From positions 103,185,923 to 103,249,922 of the forward strand of contig CM061069.1 of the NCBI GenBank assembly GCA_030762895.1: a stretch of DNA of 64,000 nt, in the 5' to 3' direction. A program made the position numbers and the translations under genes. The DNA comes from Sophora flavescens. Lineage: Eukaryota > Streptophyta > Magnoliopsida > Fabales > Fabaceae. The notes beneath the pieces were generated by a model. The model saw nothing but the letters and a program-made list of their open reading frames with translations. It did no database searches and was not told the DNA's origin. Positions 1 through 10,374 of this stretch are shown here, piece by piece; positions within the stretch are counted from its first letter, which is position 1, and each line of letters starts with the position of its first letter.

Positions 1-333
1 GAGCCCTCTGTTGTTGTTGAAACTGAGAGAGTGTATGTGCCCCCGATTCCCTTCCCACAAAGAGTGCAGAAAAATAAGAAGGTTGATGGGGAAGACAAGG
101 AGAAGGAGATCTTAGATGTGTTCAGAAAGGTGGCGGTAAACATTCCACTCCTAGATGTGATTAAGCAAGTTCCAAGGTATGCAAAGTTTCTGAAGGATTT
201 GTGTACCCACAAGAGGAGGATGAAGGGTAATGAGAGAGTCAACTTAGGGCGAAATGTTTCAGCCCTCATTCAGCCCAAACTTGCCCCTGAGAAGGTTACG
301 CTTTCAGCCCTCACTCGAGCACCGCCACGTAGT
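1..333 (+). pseudogene. gag C-terminal region (Athila-type), partial
   Basis: The frame is open from the first base, so the true start is outside the window. The segment with VYVPPIPFPQR, the nearby motif KEILDVFRKVAVNIPLLD and QVPRYAKFLKDL is the conserved C-terminal part of plant Athila/Tat-type Gag, just before the protease. About residue 105 the frame drifts away from the family pattern. The expected continuation (TFTIPCTIGDSKFDNC) is found one frame over from about position 342, so a frameshift separates gag from protease. In an intact element this protein would form the capsid-like particle. Confidence 0.75.
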
Positions 334-341
334 GCAAGGAT

Positions 342-1100
342 CCGGGCACTTTCACTATTCCATGCACCATTGGGGACAGCAAATTCGACAATTGCATGTT
401 GGATTTGGGAGCCTCCATAAATGTCATGCCCACCTCCATTTTCAACAACCTTGATCCGGGACCTTTGCAACATACAGGACTTACCATACGGTTGGCCAAC
501 AGGACTAATGCTCGCCCCATGGGAGTGGTAGAAGATGTGTTGGTACGAGTTGATGATTTGATTTTCCCCGCCGACTTTTACATCCTGGACATGGCAGGGG
601 AAACCAATTCAAGCAGATCACCAATCATCTCTGGGCAGGCCGTTCATGAAGACGGCAAAGACGAAGATAGATGTTGATGATGGAACCATGTCCATGGAGT
701 TCGGTGACATTATTGCAAGGTTCAACATTTTTGATGCTATGAAGCATCCATTGGAAGAGCACTCTGTTTTCCAAATAGAGTTGCTCTCCAAATTGTTGAC
801 GACACCTATGATGACTTGGTTGCTGATTTTCCATCCATTTCGATTTTAATGATGTTTATTCATGTAATGATTGTACTAACACTAACCCTAGCGTTGTTTG
901 TGAAGAGATTGATTCTACTTTGCAGGGTGATAGTGTAAGTGGAGCTGTCTTTTCGGCTGAAATTCTTGACAGCCCGGCTGCTCCAAACATACCATCTGTG
1001 GAGCAGCCACCCTCCTTGGAGCTTAAGCCACTTCCTGGCAATCTGAAGTATGCTTACTTGGAGAGGAATGAAAAACTCCCGAGTTATCATTTCCTCCAAC
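342..1100 (+). pseudogene. Retroviral-type aspartic protease plus protease-RT spacer
   Basis: From about 342 the frame reads PGTFTIPCTIG, then the active-site motif MLDLGASINVM, where plant OTA-clade elements often have DLGAS in place of DTGA. VVEDVLVRVDDLIFPADFYI and LDMAG follow. A frameshift near 630-645 moves the reading to GRPFMKTAKTKIDVDDG. Further on, shifted frames give DDLVADFPSIS and then DFNDVYSCNDCTNTN with VVCEEID and a proline-rich stretch ending KYAYLERNEKLP. This spacer is recognisably related to part of the ORF at 52188-53249. The enzyme would cleave the Gag-Pol polyprotein; this copy cannot be functional. Confidence 0.8.
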
Positions 1101-2038
1101 CTTGACTCGACCAGGAAGCTAAACTCTTGGAGGTTCCCAAGAAACACAAGAGAGCAATTGGATGGACCTTGGTCGACATTCCAGGAATTAGCCCCTCTAG
1201 ATGTATGCATAGGATTTTATTGGAGGATGGGGCTAAACCAGTTAGGCAGCCGCAGAGGCGGCTAAATCCATTGATTCTGGATGTGGTAAAGAAGGAGGTA
1301 ACAAAACTCCTACATGCGGGTATCATATACCCCATCTCTGATAGCACTTGGGTGAGCCCAGTGCAAGTTGTGCCTAAGAAATCTGGCCTCACAGTGGTAA
1401 GAAATGAGAACAATGAGCTTGTCCCCACTAGAGTCCAGAATAGCTGGAGAGTCTGTATTGACTATAGGAGGTTGAACCAGGCCACTCGAAAGGATCACTT
1501 TCCTTTGCCGTTCATCGATCAGATGCTCGAACGGCTGGCCGGTAAATCCCACTACTGTTTTCTTGATGGCTTCTCCGGATACTTCCAGATCCACATTGCA
1601 CCGGAGGATCAGGAGAAGACCACTTTCACGTGCCCCTTTGGCACGTTTGCCTATAGGAGGATGCCATTTGGCCTTTGCAACGCTCCTGGCACTTTCCAGA
1701 GATGCATGATTAGCATTTTTACTGAATTTATTGAAAATTGCATGGAAGTGTTCATGGATGATTTCACAGTATATGGCTCCTCATTCGATGCATGCTTGCA
1801 TAGTCTGAATTTGGTTTTAGAAAGATGTATTGAAACTGATCTTGTGTTGAACTATGAAAAGTGTCATTTTATGGTTGAACAGGGGATTGTTTTGGGGCAT
1901 GTTATTTCTAGAGAGGGTATCTCAGTAGATCCTGCTAAAATTGATGTGATTTCCACATTGCCTTACCCATCTTGCGTTCGCGAGATTCGTTCTTTTCTTG
2001 GTCATGCAGGTTTCTACAGCGCTTTATTAAGGACTTGA
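1100..2038 (+). pseudogene. Reverse transcriptase domain (Athila-type)
   Basis: The RT domain is nearly continuous. The frame enters at about 1100 with DQEAKLLEVPKKHKRAIGW. In the 303 residues from 1127, WVSPVQVVPKKSG is near 75-87, VCIDYRRLN near 109-117, and the first catalytic aspartate is in FLDGFSG (about 147). FGLCNAPGTF is near 181-190, and the polymerase box VFMDDF carries the FMDD pair at about 209-212. The FMDD form is typical of the Athila/Tat branch. The domain ends in GHAGFYS instead of the usual GHAGFYRRFIKD, because a frameshift near 2025 moves RFIKDLTR to another frame. Confidence 0.9.
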
Positions 2039-2125
2039 CAAGATAGCTCTCCCTCTGTCGAACTTGCTTTGAAGAATTATGCCATATTCAGATTTGATGA
2101 TAACTGAAAGAATGAGTTCGACTTC

Positions 2126-2600
2126 TTGAAAAAGGCATTGACCTCTACCCCCATCATCCAGCACCCTGACTGGACGCTCCCTTTTTATATCATGTGTGAT
2201 GCTTCTAACTATGCTGTGGGGGCGGTCCTGGCACAAAGGGTAGGCAAGTCTGCACATGTCATTTACTATGCTTCTAGGACTTTAGATGCTGCACAATGTA
2301 ATTACACCACCACCGAAAAGGAACTTCTAGCTGTTGTTTTTGCTCTCGATAAGTTTAGATCATATTTGCTAGGTTCCAAGGTTATTGTTTTCACCGACCA
2401 TGCAGCTCTGAAATATTTGTTAAAGAAACCTAAGCGAAGCCGAGGTTGATTCGGTGGATGTTGTTGCTCCAAGAGTTCAATGTAGAGATCAAGGACAAGA
2501 GTGGAGCCGAAAATTTAGTGGCTGATCACTTGAGTAGGATAGAGAGGGATGAGGATCCGTCCCCATTTCGGATGACTTTCCTGATGAGCAGCTTTTACAG
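2126..2600 (+). pseudogene. RNase H domain (Athila-type)
   Basis: This domain would degrade the RNA strand of the RNA-DNA hybrid during reverse transcription. MCDASNYAVGAVLAQR carries the first acidic residue (about residue 25 counted from 2126). TEKELLAVVFALDKFR gives the glutamate near 66 and FTDHAALKYLL an aspartate near 91. The frame breaks near 2445, where one base is missing within the usual RLIRW. It resumes as MIRWMLLLQEFNVEIKDKSG and VADHLSRIER, the normal link between RNase H and integrase. Another shift follows before 2600. Confidence 0.88.
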
Positions 2601-3521
2601 TTGCATGGCGTTACTCCTTGGTTTTCCGATCTTGTGAATTACATAGTTCATGGTCTCTTTCCGACAGTAGCAACTAGTTCACAAATCCACAAACTAAAGA
2701 GCGACGCCAAGTATTATGTTTGGGACGATCCATTTCTTTGGAAGTTTTGTAGTGATCAGGTGATTAGGCGGTGTGTCCCCGACTATGAGATTGAGTCTAT
2801 TTTGCACTTTTCTCATGCCTCTCAAGTAGGGGGACACTTTGGGCCACAGAGGACTGCGAGAAAGGTCCTAGATTCTGGTTTTTATTGGCCCACCATCTTT
2901 AGAGATGCTTATGAGGTGTATCGGACTTGTAAGGAGTGTCAGACAGCAGGTACAGCCATCACTCGCAAGAGTGAAATGCCACAGCAGCCCATGCTCTTCT
3001 GTGAGGTGTTTGACGTGTGGGGGATCGACTTTATGGGTCCTTTCCCTGCATCTTTTGGCTTTCTTTACATTCTCTTGGCTGTTGACTATGTTTCAAAGTG
3101 GGTGGAAGCTATCCCCACTAGGACTAACGATTCTAAAGTTGTTGCAAATTTTGTTAGGTCCAATATTTTTTGCAGGTTCGGTATACCTCGTGCCATCATC
3201 AGTGACCAGGGCACTCATTCCTGCAACCGCACCATGGAAGCTCTACTCCGGAAGTATGGGGTTGTGCACAGAGTCTCCACTGCTTACCATCCTCAGACCA
3301 ATGGCCAGGCTGAGATCTCCAACAGGGAGATAAAACAAATCCTAGAGAAAGTTGTGCAGCCGAATAGGAAAGATTGGAGCCGCCGTCTAGAAGACGCACT
3401 TTGGGCTCAGAGGACCGCTTTCAAGACGCCGATAGGGATGTCCCCCTTTAGGCTTGTATTCGGCAAGGCATGCCATCTCCCTGTGGAAGTTGAGCACCGT
3501 GCTTATTGGGCAGTCAAGTGA
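2601..3521 (+). pseudogene. Integrase zinc-binding and catalytic core
   Basis: An open stretch of about 306 residues covers the HHCC zinc finger and the DDE core. The finger reads SHASQVGGHFG (H72, H79) and CKEC (C110, C113). The catalytic triad is D143 in WGIDFMGP, D202 in ISDQGTH and E238 in GQAEISNREIK; the 35-residue gap between the second D and the E is canonical. The segment MSPFRLVFGKACHLPVEVEH near the end is typical of plant OTA-clade elements. A TGA at 3519-3521 cuts it before the C-terminal domain. The integrase would insert the cDNA into chromatin. Confidence 0.9.
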
Positions 3522-3533
3522 TGTAATCTGGAA

Positions 3534-3924
3534 ATGCAAAAATCTGGTATTGAAAGGAAACTCCAGTTACAGCAGCTTGAAGAGCTTAGGCTAGAAGCCT
3601 ATGAGAGCTCTCGGATTTATAAGGAGAAAACCAAGCACTTTCATGATAGATTGATTACTAGGAAGGAATTCTCTGTGGGACAGCGGGTTTCTTGTTTAAC
3701 TCCCTTTGAAATTGATGGTCGGGAAACTTCGGTCCCGGTGGATTGGACCATTTGTTGTTACTAATGTTTTTCCTCATGGTGCAGTAGAGATTAAAAGTGC
3801 AGGTAGCAACAAGGCATTCAAAGTTAACGGGCAGCGGCTGAAGCTATTTCATGAGAGCTCGGGACCTGTGGATGCTACTGTTGAGGAGCTCTCTTTGGGG
3901 GAGCCCACCTACACTGCAACCTGA
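3534..3924 (+). pseudogene. Integrase C-terminal domain
   Basis: The continuation of integrase is split over two frames. The first part reads LQLQQLEELRLEAYESSRIY, then KEKTKHFHDR and RKEFSVGQRV. After a frameshift near 3710 the second reads GKLRSRWIGPFVVTNVFPHG and AVEIKS, ending FKVNGQRLKLF. The GPFVV segment corresponds to the GPY/F-like module of Ty3/gypsy integrases. No chromodomain follows, as expected outside the chromoviruses. The frame closes at 3924, and no envelope-like ORF is seen downstream. Confidence 0.82.
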
Positions 3925-5350
3925 TCAGGGAGCACCCTTTCCTTTCCCTCACTCTGTTTTGATATTTGTGTTGTTCATTGAGGACAATGTATGTTTTAAG
4001 TGTGGGGGAGGGAACCGGTTGTTTTGTTGTGTTTTGTGTTTTGTTTTGTTTTCTTTCGCTCTTGAATAATTTGAGAAGCTCAAGAGCATGTGTGTCTTGT
4101 GTCGGCAAGCTTGGTAGGTTTTGGTTGATTTAGCACAGATTGATGGCATGATTTATGTTGATGATTCCCCCTAGGTTTTTGAAATTTGGAAATTGTGATC
4201 CCCATTTGAAAAATTGAAAACTGAACTTTGAGATATTTTGTTGTGAGAGCATGATTTATGATAAGTTTGGGGTGATAGGGTGCACACACTAGGGATAGAA
4301 TCTCGGTCAAACAATTTGCATGAATGTCCGGGTGAGGATTTGAGCCTCCAACATGTTTTGATTGTGTGAATCGCTTTCGAGTTGCACTTTCCCGAATTTG
4401 CTAGAATCTCTTCATGGTTTGCATGTCTATGTGTTTGCATCAAATGATTTAGGCAATTTTCTTTGAATTAACTACTTGACCTAAATTGAACCAGTCCCTA
4501 ATGCATGTTCCCTAGTTAGCCCCTTTGAGCCTAATTAGCCTATTGTTTCATGTTGACCTTATGTTATGAGCCTGAATCTGGAAAAACCATGTTAACCCGA
4601 TCTTAGGATTAGGAGAGCATGGAAGCTTAGCAAGAGAATGGCTGCAAGAAACTAAGTTTGGGGTGGCTACAGTGATATGATGTGTTGTTGGGGATTGAGA
4701 AAAAGAAAAAAAAATAAAGGTTGGAGCCAAAGGGCAGAAATAAATCTTTCAAAAAAAAAAAAAAGGGCTGTAGCCACCCAAGGCAAAAAGAAGAATAAGA
4801 ATAGGAACTTGAGTAAGGAAATCAATGTGTAAACAGCTTCATGCTCTCTTAGTTCCTAGGGACTTCAGCCAGTACCTTTGTATATCCTTCCCTTAGCCAG
4901 GCCCCATTACAACCTTGAAAGACCTTTTGATGTTGCATGCATGTTCTCTGTGGGAACCATTTTGAGATGAAAATCAAATTCATGGGAAGTGCTCTTAAAA
5001 GTGAAACTGAGTGAAATGTTGTTAGCCTAGACAAACTGAGAGATTGAGTGAACACTAAACCCCTTTGTGAGGAAGGCGATTGTTTGAATTTGGTGATCTC
5101 CCTCTTGTGTGTAACTTAGATCCCCTACTTAGATTAATGATTGTTTGATTGATGAAACTCTCAGATGTTCGGAATAAATGATTGTGGGGATTACATTGTT
5201 AAAAGGGGGGGAACATTGAAGGAAAATCGTTTTGATGAATTGCTTGAAATTTGTGCGAAATTGGTTGAATTCCTTCTAGCTTGCCAAGTCTTGAGTCGTT
5301 TTGAGTTTTAGTTTGCTTGGGGACAAGCAAAGTTCAAGTTTGGGGTATTT
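3925..5350 (+). other. 3' untranslated region of the Athila-type element
   Basis: No coding potential is recognised here. The stretch has the motif TTGAGGACAATG followed by AAGTGTGGGGGAGGG near 3980-4015, a run of A at 4752-4764, and a purine run AAAAGGGGGGGAACATTG near 5200. Just before the LTR, CAAGTTTGGGGT is the likely polypurine tract. Long parts match 53250-54731 of the non-autonomous element, including the stretch around GATTTATGATAAGTTTGGGG, which ties the two elements to one family. Confidence 0.75.
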
Positions 5351-6729
5351 TGATAAGCCTCTGGCTCATCTAGTTTTATGACTAGTATGACCGTGGTTTT
5401 GTGCCAATTATATCTCGATTTCACCCAAATTAGGCTTGATTGTCCTCAAGCAAGGTTTTGAGTCCCTTAAGTAGTTTTAGGGTTATTTAGTCAGTTTTTG
5501 AGTCAAATAAAGCACTTATGGCTATTTCATGTTTTCAGGTTGACTTAGAGTCCAAGGAATGAAGGAAACAATGGAAATTGCAATCTGGAAACACTCGCCA
5601 CGCGAGAAGATACTCGCCCCGCGAGAGTGAGGACCAGCCAGTGCCAGGAAAGTCATGTTCTCTGCCTCGCCCCGCGAGCTATAGCTCGCCTCGCGAGCCT
5701 GAAGTCAGCAAGCATTACGGTCACCCCGTGACACTCATCACAGGCGTGAAGAGAAACCCCTGAAGACAGAGACCATCACGGCCTGGCCGTGATGTAGGTC
5801 ACGGCCTGGCCGTGATGTAGGTCACGGCCATGACAGATAAGTACCCGAAGACAGAGATCATCACGGTCTGGCCGTGGTAGGCATCACGGCTGTGACAACC
5901 CAGGTTTTGAAGACTCGCCTCGCGAGAATCACGCTCGCCTCGCGAGAATACAAATTCAAGAAGGCGCCATTTTAATATTCGCCTCGCGAGAGGCCATTCG
6001 CCTCGCGAGAATGCGCAGTTTCTGAAAGTTATAAATAGCTGTTTAGGGCAGAACAGAAGGATCTTTTGCTAATCCTTGTTTTCGGAATTCTTTGGTTGTA
6101 TTGCGTTTTTGATGGAGAACTAATCTCCCTAGGTTGATCTGCTGTAATCGGCTTCCACCAACACTTGAGGTCTTGTAATTCCTGATTTAATTCTCTTCTC
6201 TCTTTCAATATCTATTCTATATTCTCTGTTTGCTTAATTCAGTTTGTATCGAATGGGTATTGATTTGTTTCGATGATTGTATGTTCCTAAACTTAATCGC
6301 GTTTGCTTAATTCGCGTGCGTTCAATTCGTGTTTGCTTAATTCACGAAGGGCTTCATCCGTTTGCTTAATTCGGAATTAGGAATATATGTCCCGTAGCGT
6401 CGGTTTCGCTTGTTAATCGATGCTACAATCGAAAAGGGATTAGACTCTGCTTAGGGCATGGAATTACATGAACCGATGATAGTGGGAAACGAAACAGCAG
6501 ATTGATCGTCTTAGTCTTATTTGATAATCACGTATTTTGCTCTGTTTTTACGCTCTGTTTTCACTCTGTTTTTCCAATCAATTTCAAACCAAACACCCCC
6601 CCCCAAGAAACTTATTTTCTGCGATAATAGCACTACGAGAGTCCTTGCGATACGATACCCGAGTTGTCGCACACTAAACTACATTTTTACTAACCGCTCA
6701 TCTTTTGACGCGTGCGCGACAGCGCATCA
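5351..6729 (+). repeat. 3' LTR of the Athila-type element
   Basis: The LTR starts TGATAAGCC right after the purine-rich tract and ends near GCGCATCA, about 1.38 kb in all. The boundaries come from comparison with the complete LTR pair at 50780-52070 and 54732-56021. Shared blocks include the palindrome array, the TATA region, GGAGAACTAATCTCC and several TTCGCGTG-like units. The 5' partner is outside the window, so no target duplication can be tested. Confidence 0.82.
5594..6038 (+). promoter_or_regulatory. Paired-palindrome array and TATA box in U3
   Basis: Eight copies of a 13-bp palindrome (YTCGCCNCGCGAG) start at 5594, 5613, 5666, 5685, 5914, 5934, 5978 and 5997. They form four pairs with start-to-start steps of 19, 19, 20 and 19 bp. 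Between them lie 17-bp palindromes of the type TCACGGCCTGGCCGTGA at about 5715, 5738, 5776, 5799, 5822, 5861 and 5884, stepped by 23 bp within groups. The TATA box TATAAATAG is at 6030-6038, 20 bp after the last palindrome. This is seen directly; the promoter role is inferred from the position. Confidence 0.72.
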
Positions 6730-7597
6730 TACTCGAAATCAGGGTCAAAATTGAGGGCAATCGGAGCAGATCTGACGGGGAACTCGAAATTATCGCTGGT
6801 AATCCCGGGTGCTGAAAATCATACCAGTTGAAAAAAAATTGAAAATTTTTACTCGATATCCTCTAATGTATGAGTTTATTCTACTTCATGGTCAAAATTC
6901 ATAGCAATAAAAGCATGTTATACATTTGGAGGTACATGCTTAAAATTGCCAAATTCCTTCATCTGTTATAATTTCTAGTACCCTATTCGACTTGCTATGA
7001 AATTTGGCAAGAAAATATTAACAGATTATATATTATGGACCATTGAGTTAAAAGTGGTAATTTCCTTCATTTTGTTTGATATCTAGTACTCCGGGGTACC
7101 GAGGTAATTTCCTTTTTGTGTCTGACTTGCTATGCAATATGTCAAGAAAATAGAAACAAAATCATACATTATAGACTACATGGTTAAAGTTGCTAAATTC
7201 CTTCATCTGGTATGATTTCTAGCACTCAGGGGTATCAGGGTAATTTCTTATTCCTGTCGGATTGCTATGAGATTTGGCCAGAAAATAGAAGAAAAAGAAT
7301 CATACATTATAGGTCCACGGATAAAATTATCAGATTCATTCTTCTGGTATAATTTCTAGTACTTGGGGGTATCGAGGTTATTTCCTATCCATGTCTGCGT
7401 TGCTCTAAAATTTGGCTGCAAAATATAAAAAAAAAAAAAATTGGTTCATTGTCAGCATTTTGCTTCCATTTAGCTATTTAGAGTTGTTGCACGCTAATGT
7501 GATTGGGTCAAATCTGGTCTATCAGGTCGAGTGGTCGACCCATTAGTCTGTTAAATTATTAAAAGAATATTTAAAAATTTAAATAAACGATGAGCAT
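6730..7597. other. Repeat-rich DNA between elements; degenerate tandem repeat at 6951-7440
   Basis: No gene is seen. At 6951-7440 four degenerate units start near 6951, 7058, 7195 and 7332, a period of about 135 bp with a shorter first unit. Each has AATTCCTTCATCTG, TTTCTAGTAC, GGGGTATCGAGGTAATTTCC and TTGCTATGAAATTTGGC-like blocks. The rest is AT-rich sequence that I do not recognise. Confidence 0.6.
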
Positions 7598-7606
7598 TAA
7601 AATATA

Positions 7607-7767
7607 GGTTAAAATAATTTTTTTGTCCTTATATGTGTCCCTGATTGTCAACTGTGTCCCAATACGTAAAAAAATTGCATAGCAGTCCCCATACGTGACT
7701 ACCGTTATCACTTTAGTCCCTACCGTAACCCACCGTTAGTAACTGCTATCACTTTGGTCCCTATACG
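7607..7767 (+). repeat. Left TIR of the Mutator-like element, outer part
   Basis: It reads GGTTAAAATAATTTTTTT and then the sub-repeats with GTGTCCCTGATTGTCAAC and CCCCATACGTGACTACCG. It is interrupted at 7767 by the solo LTR and continues at 9719. Confidence 0.75.
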
Positions 7768-7923
7768 TGTAACATCCTAGAAATTTCATTATAGTTAAGT
7801 TGAAAAAAAAAATATTGGTTATTAAAATGTATAGTACAAATAAAATATAATTAAGAGGCTTAGTGTAAAAAATTTAATAGTATAAGGATTTATTGAAATT
7901 GCTTGATTATTTTAAAAGAGTGT

Positions 7924-7925
<2 letters not shown>

Positions 7926-7989
<64 letters not shown>

Positions 7990-8063
7990 GAAACGGCGCA
8001 CATGCCTAGTAGCATTTTAGCCACTTTTGGATTTTGCCAAAGTGAAGCCACTGTAGGTTTAAA

Positions 8064-8134
<71 letters not shown>

Positions 8135-8137
8135 ATA

Positions 8138-8216
<79 letters not shown>
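7926..8216. repeat. Long (TA)n microsatellites
   Basis: Two AT dinucleotide tracts lie at about 7927-7986 and 8067-8216, the second broken by short TGTATG and TTTT interruptions. They are low-complexity and non-coding. Confidence 0.95.
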
Positions 8217-8218
<2 letters not shown>

Positions 8219-8805
8219 GGGAGGGCTGTTTTGCGCCGCAAAGATAGCAAGCACAAGAGCTAAGTTGGAAGAGCCGCGTAGTGAGTTAGAGAGGGAGAGG
8301 TTCTTGAGACGCGTTTCTTTTCTTTGGTATTGCGATCGTGACACTGAAGGGAAGAAGATTTTTTTTCCAGAGACAGTAGTTTTATCATACAAGATTTTTA
8401 GAGCATTTTGGAGCTCTTCGAGAGGTGAGCAACAGTACCTTTTAATAACCCTTTCCACGGTACATGTGTTTGTTGTGTCGAGCGATTTACCTATGATTTT
8501 GAGAGATTTTAATTGAATGATGCATGTTATTAATAAACTAATTTTTTTTAGGGGTTTTCGAATTAAAATAAAAAAGGAGAGAGATTATTAAATTGGGTAT
8601 TTATTCTTGTTACTGATGGCATGAAATGCATGATTGGTATTTGTATTAGTTGAATGACGTGCTTATTGGTGTATGCTATGCCATGTGAGTTTATTTGACA
8701 TGCATGATAACATCAAATATTTAATTTTTGGTAAATGAATTGTTACACGTATGAGACATGAAATTGTGCCTTATGATGAATTGTATGATGTTTGCCGCAA
8801 TACCA

Positions 8806-9030
8806 CCTATGATAGGGGTATCGAAGAGAAATACCACCGTAATGGGGTATCAAAAGTAACATCCCCATATAATTGGGATGTCGAAAATAAGTAATACTAC
8901 CTAAAAAGGAGTATCGAAAGTAACAACGCCACAGGTTGGGGTGTCGAAAAAGGAGAAATACCACCATGTGCACATGGGAGGTATCGAAATGGAAATGTCC
9001 CCGACAGGAGGGTGACATCGAAACACTCCT
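8806..9030 (+). repeat. Degenerate ~40-bp tandem repeat in the solo LTR
   Basis: Several units alternate ATACCACC-like and GGGGTATCGAAA-like blocks, for example near 8806, 8852, 8900, 8955 and 8970. Such short arrays are common inside long chromovirus LTRs. Confidence 0.55.
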
Positions 9031-9718
9031 CGTGAGTAGGGGTGGGCAATGGGACGCCATTGTCGTGTGATGTGTGAATTTATGGCATGCCGGCAAGAGG
9101 CCAATTTAATTAGGAGGTCTTTGGACCGCGTGGATTAAATTAGAATTTATCTGGTATATGGAATGTGATGTATTGAGATGAGATTATTATTGATATTAAA
9201 AATATTTTCTTTTATATATATTATTTTGGGAAATTAGCGGGTGTCATGGACAGTTTTTCCGGTTACCGCGCCGGCTGAGAACAATGCTATTTTCGAAAAT
9301 ATTTTTTTAAAACTGTATTGTTGATCACTGGGATTTTATATCTCATTATAAGTATTGTTTTTAGAGCACGAGGAGGACGTCATTGAAACTGAAGAGGCGT
9401 GAAGACTTAGTGGATTCCATTCGTTATTCTTTCTAGTTTGGTTAGTATTATCTTAAATAAGGAGCCGTATGTGGCTAGACACATTTATTTATTTATCGTT
9501 GGGTTTGTTAGTAGACGCCCGGTATTGAGGCTTGTGGTTTTCATTTATATGTATACTCATTACATGGATATTTTTTTTACTATTTTATTTAATATGAGGT
9601 ATTTTCCTACTTAGTTATTTTTGAAAAAATTTATGACTTTAAATTTTTTTTAATTAAATGATAAAAAGGATTTTTATTGAAATTAGTTTGGGTTACTAAT
9701 GTAACGAAGGGCATTACA

Positions 9719-9862
9719 TTATGTGTCCCTGATTGTCTATTTGGTCCTTATACGTGTCCCTGATTGTCGATTTGTTTCCTATACGTAAAAAACTTGCAAA
9801 TCAGTCCCCATACGTGACTACCGTTATCACTCTAGTCCCTCTCGCTCTCGGCTCATGCCGCC
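9719..9862 (+). repeat. Left TIR of the Mutator-like element, inner part
   Basis: This continues the TIR after the solo LTR. It ends with CTCTCGGCTCATGCCG, whose inverse CGGCATGAGCCGAGAG is at about 18920-18935 in the right TIR. Confidence 0.72.
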
Positions 9863-10374
9863 TGTTAAACCTTTAACCCTTATAACAGAGACATACTATT
9901 TCCAGCTATAGCAAAAAAGAACTAGAAACTTATCCCCCACTCGCTTAAACCTTTAACTCTCTCGATTACATAATGCACCTTAATTTACTTTTGACCTTCC
10001 CAAAAAGATCTCCATGTCTTAACAAGCTCCACTGTTCCAAATAGCAAATAAAATGGTCGGGGATGGAAGCTCCCCACCACGCATCAACCTACAAAGCATA
10101 ACAACGAACAACAACAACACCACCAACAATACAACATAAGGCATCATTCTTTCCTTGACTTTCCCTTGAATAATCCTCTATGTTGTAAAAAATGTTGTGA
10201 TAGCTTTAGTCAGTATAGGTCAAGCAAGCATATTGCTCTCATCAATGTTTTCCCTGTCAAGCTCTTCCTTTTGCACCAATACAGGTACTCAGGAATTGAC
10301 CCATCTTCTCCAATAACCCAGTTATGCTCCGCTACATCACCCAATGTCATCCTTAGTCTTGGGTGTGCATACTA
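9863..10374. other. Internal part of the Mutator-like element (left half)
   Basis: This is non-repetitive sequence between the left TIR and the copia insertion. Its right part, 10210-10371, holds a possible captured exon on the minus strand (separate entry). The left part is AT-rich with ACAACAACAACACC near 10108 and no recognised gene. Confidence 0.5.
10210..10371 (-). pseudogene. Possible captured host-gene exon end inside the Mutator-like element
   Basis: On the minus strand one frame stays open from about 10371 to a TGA at 10210-10212 and includes AEHNWVIGEDGSIPEYLYWC followed by KRKSLTGKTLMRAICLLDLY. The mixed composition looks like real protein and unlike the AT-rich surroundings. Bridging the copia insertion, the upstream sequence at 18731 reads CATCTATAG right before the open frame, which could be an intron acceptor. 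I do not recognise the protein family. Gene capture is known for Pack-MULEs; applying it here is an inference. Confidence 0.35.

Larger units (their letters stand above)
1..6729 (+). mobile_element. Athila-type Ty3/gypsy retrotransposon, 3' part
   Basis: This is the 3' portion of a Ty3/gypsy element whose 5' LTR and most of gag lie left of the window. The order is gag end, protease, reverse transcriptase, RNase H and integrase, then a 1.4-kb untranslated stretch and a 3' LTR. Athila-like (OTA branch) features are the DLGAS protease box, the FMDD polymerase box and the related element at 50780-56021, whose PBS matches tRNA-Asp. No env-like ORF follows pol. Several frameshifts make the copy non-coding. 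The 3' end was placed by comparison with the related LTR, which ends in GCGGTCA; here it is GCGCATCA. Confidence 0.88.
7768..9718 (+). mobile_element. Solo LTR of a chromovirus-like element
   Basis: A 1.95-kb unit starts TGTAACATCC and ends GGGCATTACA with no internal domain. It interrupts the left TIR cleanly: the TIR text CCCTATACG breaks at 7767 and resumes as TTATGTGTCCCTG at 9719. The putative 5-bp duplication (ATACG and TTATG) has two mismatches, one a plausible C-to-T change, so the insertion is old. TGTAACA ends are common in Tekay/Del-like LTRs. The lineage is inferred from ends and length only. Confidence 0.65.

Noticed and set aside
3925..5350. An envelope-like ORF downstream of Athila-type pol
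   Set aside because: Only short spurious frames are present, and the sequence matches the untranslated 3' region of the non-autonomous element.
5594..6009. CRISPR-like array of short palindromic repeats
   Set aside because: Repeats come in unevenly spaced pairs inside a plant retrotransposon LTR, with no uniform spacers and no cas genes.
7903..8458. Long open frames made mostly of Ile-Tyr repeats
   Set aside because: They are translations of the (TA)n microsatellites and have no protein character.
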